From JBMYTN01 sp049604415 (GTDB taxonomy: Bacteria; Pseudomonadota; Alphaproteobacteria; Rhodospirillales; Rhodospirillaceae): a DNA stretch of 64,000 nt. Each line of letters begins with the position of its first letter. Position 1 is the stretch's first letter. The notes under the pieces are model-generated. The model worked only from the letters and a program-made list of their open reading frames with translations. It was not told the DNA's origin and ran no database searches. A program made the position numbers and the translations under genes. Location: assembly GCA_049604415.1 (NCBI GenBank), contig JBMYTN010000003.1, positions 1 through 64,000 of the forward strand. The letters run 5' to 3'. Shown here one piece after another: positions 60,299 to 64,000 of the stretch.

Positions 60299-60710
60299 AC
60301 GCGTAGCAATGCTGGTCTATAGGCGACGGGAGCGACCAGTTTTTCCGAAGCTGCGGGAGCCAAAGTCTCCGCTGATGGCGCAGCGCCAGAACAGCCCTCG
60401 GGTCGACCGGACAAAGCTATTGCGCCAGACGATGATGGCCAGGGCGCGCATGGTCCGGTCCTTTGATCCGTCGGTTCCTAGGGGCGCGGCGATAGTTTCA
60501 GAACGGCTGGCAGCCAAAGCGGACGGGCGATGGAAAGACGGCTTCTGGCGGTGGTTGGCTAGAGCGTCCTCGAAAACCGCAGGTCTGGCGTCAGATAAAT
60601 CACCCTCCACCCTTCCCCCAACCCACTCCCATGCTCACATAGTCCGGGGCTGAACGGACGCCGTTTGGCTCCCTTGGAAAACCCCAACAAAGCAAACGAT
60701 TGGGCAAGCG
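60299..60710. other. Intergenic stretch, no convincing gene
   Basis: 412 bases between fsa and the ribokinase gene. A 114-residue plus-strand frame (60309-60653) is basic, has no ribosome binding site and no family pattern, so I leave it unannotated. No terminator or promoter is obvious. Confidence 0.4.
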
Positions 60711-61607
60711 GTGGCCGTAACCAATTTTGGCAGCATCAATATCGATAAAATCTATCGGGTCAGCCAGTTCCTGCAGCCTGGCGAAACCCGTCTGGTGGCC
60801 GGGCATCAGCAAAGCCTGGGCGGCAAAGGTGCGAACCAATCCATCGCGCTGGCCAAGGCCGGATCCGCCGTCCGTCATATCGGCAACATAGGACCCGATG
60901 GCGGCTGGACCGCCGAAACCTTGGCTGCCGCTGCGGTCGATATCGACGCCATTGCAAAAGTGCAGACCCCCACCGGCCATGCGGTGATCCAGGTCGATGA
61001 CGCCGGGGAAAACTGCATCCTGGTCGATAGTGGGGCCAATGTTTGCCTGACCGAGGCCCAGATTTCCGCAGCGCTGACCAACACCGCTGCATCGGATTGG
61101 GTGTTGCTGCAAAACGAAACCAATCTGACCGGCACCATCGCCGCCCAAGCCCGGGCGGCGGGCCACAAAGTCTGTTACAGCGCGGCGCCCTTTGTTGCCG
61201 CGCAGACCTTGCCCTTGCTTGGGACCATTGACCTGCTGGTGGTCAATGCCCTGGAGGCCGAAATGCTGGCCCAAGCCCTTGCCGTGGCGGTCGATGCGAT
61301 CCCGGTCCCGGCCATGGTGATCACCAAAGGGGCCGACGGCGCGGTCTATACGGCCAATCGCCAATCTGCGCAGGCCGTGACCGTCACCGCCCCGGCCTTC
61401 CCTGTTGAAGTGGTCGACACCACCGGGGCAGGCGATACCTTTTTGGGCTTCTTTCTTTCGGCGCTCGAGACCGGACGCGATCCCGCCGAGGGCCTGCGCC
61501 GGGCCGCTGCGGCCGCAGCGCTGCAAGTCACCAAACCCGGTGCTGCGGCGGCCATCCCCGACAGCGCCACCGTCGACGCCTTTCTCCGCGACCATCCCGC
61601 ATCCTAA
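60711..61607 (+). CDS. rbsK: Ribokinase (PfkB family)
   Basis: 298 residues, GTG start. NFGSINIDKIYRV, SLGGKGANQSIALAKAG (substrate and cation loop) and VVDTTGAGDTFLGFF (anion hole and catalytic Asp) are the PfkB signatures; the length and the VLLQNET segment fit ribokinase. It phosphorylates ribose released from nucleosides. It precedes a nucleoside hydrolase by 35 bases, so salvage of ribose is the likely role. Sister pentose or nucleoside kinases cannot be excluded. Confidence 0.85.
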   Translation: MAVTNFGSINIDKIYRVSQFLQPGETRLVAGHQQSLGGKGANQSIALAKAGSAVRHIGNIGPDGGWTAETLAAAAVDIDAIAKVQTPTGHAVIQVDDAGENCILVDSGANVCLTEAQISAALTNTAASDWVLLQNETNLTGTIAAQARAAGHKVCYSAAPFVAAQTLPLLGTIDLLVVNALEAEMLAQALAVAVDAIPVPAMVITKGADGAVYTANRQSAQAVTVTAPAFPVEVVDTTGAGDTFLGFFLSALETGRDPAEGLRRAAAAAALQVTKPGAAAAIPDSATVDAFLRDHPAS

Positions 61608-61642
61608 AACCCTCCATCCCAGCGCTTAGGAGTTGCTACCCC

Positions 61643-62587
61643 ATGCATCGGATCATCATCGACACGGACCCCGGCATTGATGACGCCATGGCGATCCATC
61701 TGGCCTTCGCCCATCCGGAGATCGAGATGCTGGGCCTGTCCGCCATCTACGGCAATGTCAGCGTCGCCCAGGCGACCCGCAATGCCTGCGTCTTGGTCGA
61801 CATGGCGGGCCAGCCTGTGCCGGTGGCGCGCGGGGCCGAGCAGCCCCTGATCCAAGCCCCGCATCCCCCCGCCGATTTCGCCCATGGCACCGAAGGCTTT
61901 GGCGATCTCGACGCCATGACCCACAGCCATCAGCCCGACCCTCGCTCTGCGGCACAGTTCCTAGTCGACAGCATCCTGGCGGATCCGGGCAATGTCACCG
62001 TCTGCGCCGTCGGCCCCCTGACCAATCTGGCCCTGGCTCTGGAGATCAATCCGGAGATCGCCACCCAGATCAAACAGCTGGTGATCATGGGCGGGGTGGT
62101 GAACCAAGCGGGCAATGTCTCCGAATGGTCCGAAGCCAATATCTGGCAGGACCCCCATGCCGCAGACAAGGTTTTCGCCGCGCGCTGGCCGATGACCATG
62201 GTCGGGCTCGACGTCACCACCAAAATCCAATGCACGCCGGAAGATTTCGCCAGCCTGGCCGCTTCCAACCCGAAGATCGGCGGGTTTCTGAACAGCATCA
62301 CGCCGTTCTATATCGAGTTCCACCGCGCTCGCTCCGGCGAGGTCGCCTGCTATCTCCATGATCCCTCCGCCGTGCTGTTCATCACCAATCCGGAGCTGTT
62401 CACGGTGGAAGAAACCCCGCTGAAGGTCATTTGCGAGGGCGAGCAGGTCGGCCGCACGGTCCGCGCCCCGGACAGTGGCCGGGCGCCGGTGAAGGTCACC
62501 GTCGCGGCGGATCTGGAGGGTGTTCGAGCTCAATTCCTGTCGGTGCTGTCCACCGCCGATGCGGTCCGCGCCAGCAAAACAGCCTAA
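61643..62587 (+). CDS. Inosine-uridine nucleoside hydrolase family protein
   Basis: 314 residues. IIIDTDPGIDDAMAIHLAF supplies the calcium-binding aspartates; VGPLTNLALAL, IMGGVVNQAGNVSEWSEANIWQDPHAAD and YLHDPSAVLF complete the active site. It cleaves ribonucleosides to base and ribose. It is placed between ribokinase and a 2-oxoglutarate oxygenase in one transcript. Confidence 0.95.
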   Translation: MHRIIIDTDPGIDDAMAIHLAFAHPEIEMLGLSAIYGNVSVAQATRNACVLVDMAGQPVPVARGAEQPLIQAPHPPADFAHGTEGFGDLDAMTHSHQPDPRSAAQFLVDSILADPGNVTVCAVGPLTNLALALEINPEIATQIKQLVIMGGVVNQAGNVSEWSEANIWQDPHAADKVFAARWPMTMVGLDVTTKIQCTPEDFASLAASNPKIGGFLNSITPFYIEFHRARSGEVACYLHDPSAVLFITNPELFTVEETPLKVICEGEQVGRTVRAPDSGRAPVKVTVAADLEGVRAQFLSVLSTADAVRASKTA

Positions 62588-62617
62588 GTGCCAGTCTAAA
62601 AAGAAGGACACCCTGCC

Positions 62618-63487
62618 ATGTCCCCAAAGCCCCAAACCGCCTTTGATGTGCTCTCCGTTGACGGCACCGCGCCCGACGCCCCAGCCCTGCTGACCAAGAG
62701 CCTGCGTGAAACCGGCTTTGCGGTGCTGAAAAACCACTCAGTCCCCGCAGAGCGGATCAAGGCGATGTATCAGAGCTGGCAGGCCTTTTTCGCCTCCGAG
62801 GGTAAATTCGACTATCAGTTTGAAGAGGCCTCCCAGACCGGCTTTTTTCCCTTCCGCACCGAAAACGCCAAGGGGGTGGCGCAGAAGGATCTGAAGGAGT
62901 TTTTCCACGTCTATCCCCACGCCAAGCTGCCCAGCGATCTGGAGGAGATCACCCGCACGGTCTATGCCGACCTGGTCAGCCTGGGCGATACGGTGCTGGG
63001 CTGGATCGAAGCCCATTTGCCCGAAGAGATTAAGGGCGCGCTGACCGAACCGCTGCCCGCCATGGTCCGGGGCAGTGACATGAACCTATTGCGGGTGTTG
63101 CATTATCCGCCGCTCGCCGAGGAAGGCATTGAGCCCGGAGCGGTGCGCGCCGCCGCCCATGAGGACATCAATCTGATCACCCTTCTGGTCTCCGCCAGCG
63201 CACCGGGTCTGGAGGCCCGCTCCGCCGATGGCCAGTGGCATAAAGTGCCCTGCGACGATGGGGCGATCACCATCAATGTGGGCGATATGCTGCAAATGGC
63301 GACCGGAGGCTATTTGCCCTCGACCACCCATCGGGTGGTCAATCCGGAGCAATCGGCCAATGAGTCGCGCTACTCCATGCCCATGTTCATTCATCCTCGG
63401 CCTGAGGCGCGTCTTGACGCGTCAACCACCGCGCACATCTATCTTGAGGAACGTTTGCGCGAAATCGGTCTCAAGCCGGCGGAATAG
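62618..63487 (+). CDS. 2-oxoglutarate/Fe(II) oxygenase (isopenicillin-N-synthase-like)
   Basis: 289 residues. The iron triad is visible: His and Asp in AAHEDINLITLL and the distal His in STTHRVVNP; the R-x-S pair that binds 2-oxoglutarate is RYSMPMF. An N-terminal TGFAVLKNHSV and a double-stranded beta-helix follow the family. Members hydroxylate or desaturate small molecules. Linkage to a nucleoside hydrolase and a nucleoside-type binding protein suggests oxidation of a nucleobase or nucleoside, as known thymine and xanthine oxygenases do. Substrate unproven. Starts 31 bases after the hydrolase. Confidence 0.85.
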   Translation: MSPKPQTAFDVLSVDGTAPDAPALLTKSLRETGFAVLKNHSVPAERIKAMYQSWQAFFASEGKFDYQFEEASQTGFFPFRTENAKGVAQKDLKEFFHVYPHAKLPSDLEEITRTVYADLVSLGDTVLGWIEAHLPEEIKGALTEPLPAMVRGSDMNLLRVLHYPPLAEEGIEPGAVRAAAHEDINLITLLVSASAPGLEARSADGQWHKVPCDDGAITINVGDMLQMATGGYLPSTTHRVVNPEQSANESRYSMPMFIHPRPEARLDASTTAHIYLEERLREIGLKPAE

Positions 63488-63550
63488 GGGCTTTTCCCCG
63501 CGCCCCCACACGCAATACGACAGATACTCCCTCAACTGGAAGGAAGACGA

Positions 63551-64000
63551 ATGAAACGGTTTTTGGGTCTGATGGCTGGCGTCGCCCTGGGTTTGGGCGT
63601 GGTGACCTCTGCGCAGGCAGCGGATTTCAAACCGGCGGTCGTCTACGATATGGGCGGCAAGTTCGACAAGTCCTTCAATGAGGGCGTCTGGAACGGTGTG
63701 AAGCGCTTCACCGAGGAAACCGGTGTCGAGGTGATGGAATTCGAAGTCACAAACGAAGCCCAGCGGGCCCAAGCCATGCAGCGCATGGTCCAGCGGGGCG
63801 CGACCATCCTGCTCGGCGTTGGCTTCGCCCAGGCCGATGCCATCAATGAGGTCGCCGAGGCCAATCCGGACAAGCAATTCTCCATCATCGATGTGTTCTG
63901 GCTCGACCAGCCCAACCTGCGCCAATATGCCTTCCAGGAACATGAAGGCAGCTATTTGGTTGGCGTTGCGGCGGCCACCAAGAGTGAAACCGGCACGGTG
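63551..64000 (+). CDS. BMP-family nucleoside-binding lipoprotein or periplasmic protein (partial)
   Basis: The first 150 codons; the gene runs past the window end. A signal peptide (MKRFLGLMAGVALGLGVVTSAQAA) precedes the BMP/PnrA/Med fold: FKPAVVYDMGGKFDKSFNEGVWNGVKRF, AQAMQRMVQRGATILLGVGFAQADAI and FSIIDVFWLD. These proteins bind purine nucleosides for an ABC importer whose genes would follow. GGAAG stands before the ATG. It fits the salvage genes upstream. Confidence 0.9.
   Translation, partial: MKRFLGLMAGVALGLGVVTSAQAADFKPAVVYDMGGKFDKSFNEGVWNGVKRFTEETGVEVMEFEVTNEAQRAQAMQRMVQRGATILLGVGFAQADAINEVAEANPDKQFSIIDVFWLDQPNLRQYAFQEHEGSYLVGVAAATKSETGTV

Noticed and set aside
60309..60653. 114-residue basic plus-strand frame between fsa and ribokinase
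   Set aside because: No ribosome binding site, no family pattern and unusual composition; not enough to call a gene.
1..64000. CRISPR array, riboswitch, phage or conjugation genes
   Set aside because: No regularly spaced repeats, no aptamer-like leader and no integrase, capsid, relaxase or transposase genes were found; xerC is the chromosomal recombinase.

Overview
The window reads as a chromosomal segment of a free-living alphaproteobacterium, most like the Rhodospirillales. This rests on the F1 ATPase order atpH-A-G-D-C beside priA and a DUF484-xerC pair, Amt/PII genes, high GC with GTG/TTG starts, and a cowN-like gene typical of nitrogen fixers. The species cannot be fixed from sequence alone. 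No plasmid, phage or CRISPR signature is present; most of the window is ordinary, densely coding core genome with some accessory stretches.

Layout. (1) 0.1-11.2 kb: a probable surface or flagellar modification locus. It holds a coiled-coil protein with flagellin-like architecture, two TPR proteins ending in a GT9-like domain, a GNAT acetyltransferase, a DegT/DnrJ-fold protein lacking the PLP lysine, a CgeB-type glycosyltransferase, a GT-A glycosyltransferase with a DxD motif, and a third TPR protein. (2) 11.2-17.7 kb: signalling, with a Tat-exported PotD/PotF-like binding protein overlapping a CheB-CheR-PAS fusion, and a REC-histidine kinase. (3) 17.8-21.2 kb: nitrogen and carbon monoxide, with glnK-amtB behind a sigma-54-like element and a CooA-like regulator followed by cowN. 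A perfect palindrome sits between those last two at exactly -41.5 from an inferred cowN start. (4) 21.7-31.9 kb: small membrane protein, xerC, DUF484, priA and atpHAGDC with a terminator.

(5) 32-34 kb: glutathione transferase and a ferritin-like di-iron protein. (6) 34-47 kb: a long minus-strand run: rplU-rpmA, a terminator, then obgE-proB-proA-nadD-rsfS-rlmH-gpmI-envC-ctpA-divergent polysaccharide deacetylase-rppH, many overlapping by a few bases. (7) 47.2-52.9 kb: accessory region with tRNA-Ser(CGA), possible IS481-type end remnants, ppk2, a ParE-type toxin-antitoxin pair, several small secreted or membrane proteins of unknown function, and a small secreted protein with the exact cysteine framework of an inhibitor cystine knot. 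(8) 52.9-59.4 kb: an RND efflux pump with its adaptor, an EthD-like protein divergent from a LysR regulator, and a GFA-family protein. (9) 59.6-64 kb: a transaldolase-like aldolase, then a nucleoside uptake and salvage cluster (ribokinase, nucleoside hydrolase, a 2-oxoglutarate/Fe(II) oxygenase, and a BMP-family binding protein cut by the window end).

The two most notable signals are the CooA-like/cowN module with its operator, which suggests CO-dependent protection of nitrogenase by a sensor lacking the usual redox-switch cysteine, and the secreted cystine-knot peptide behind an AT-rich leader.
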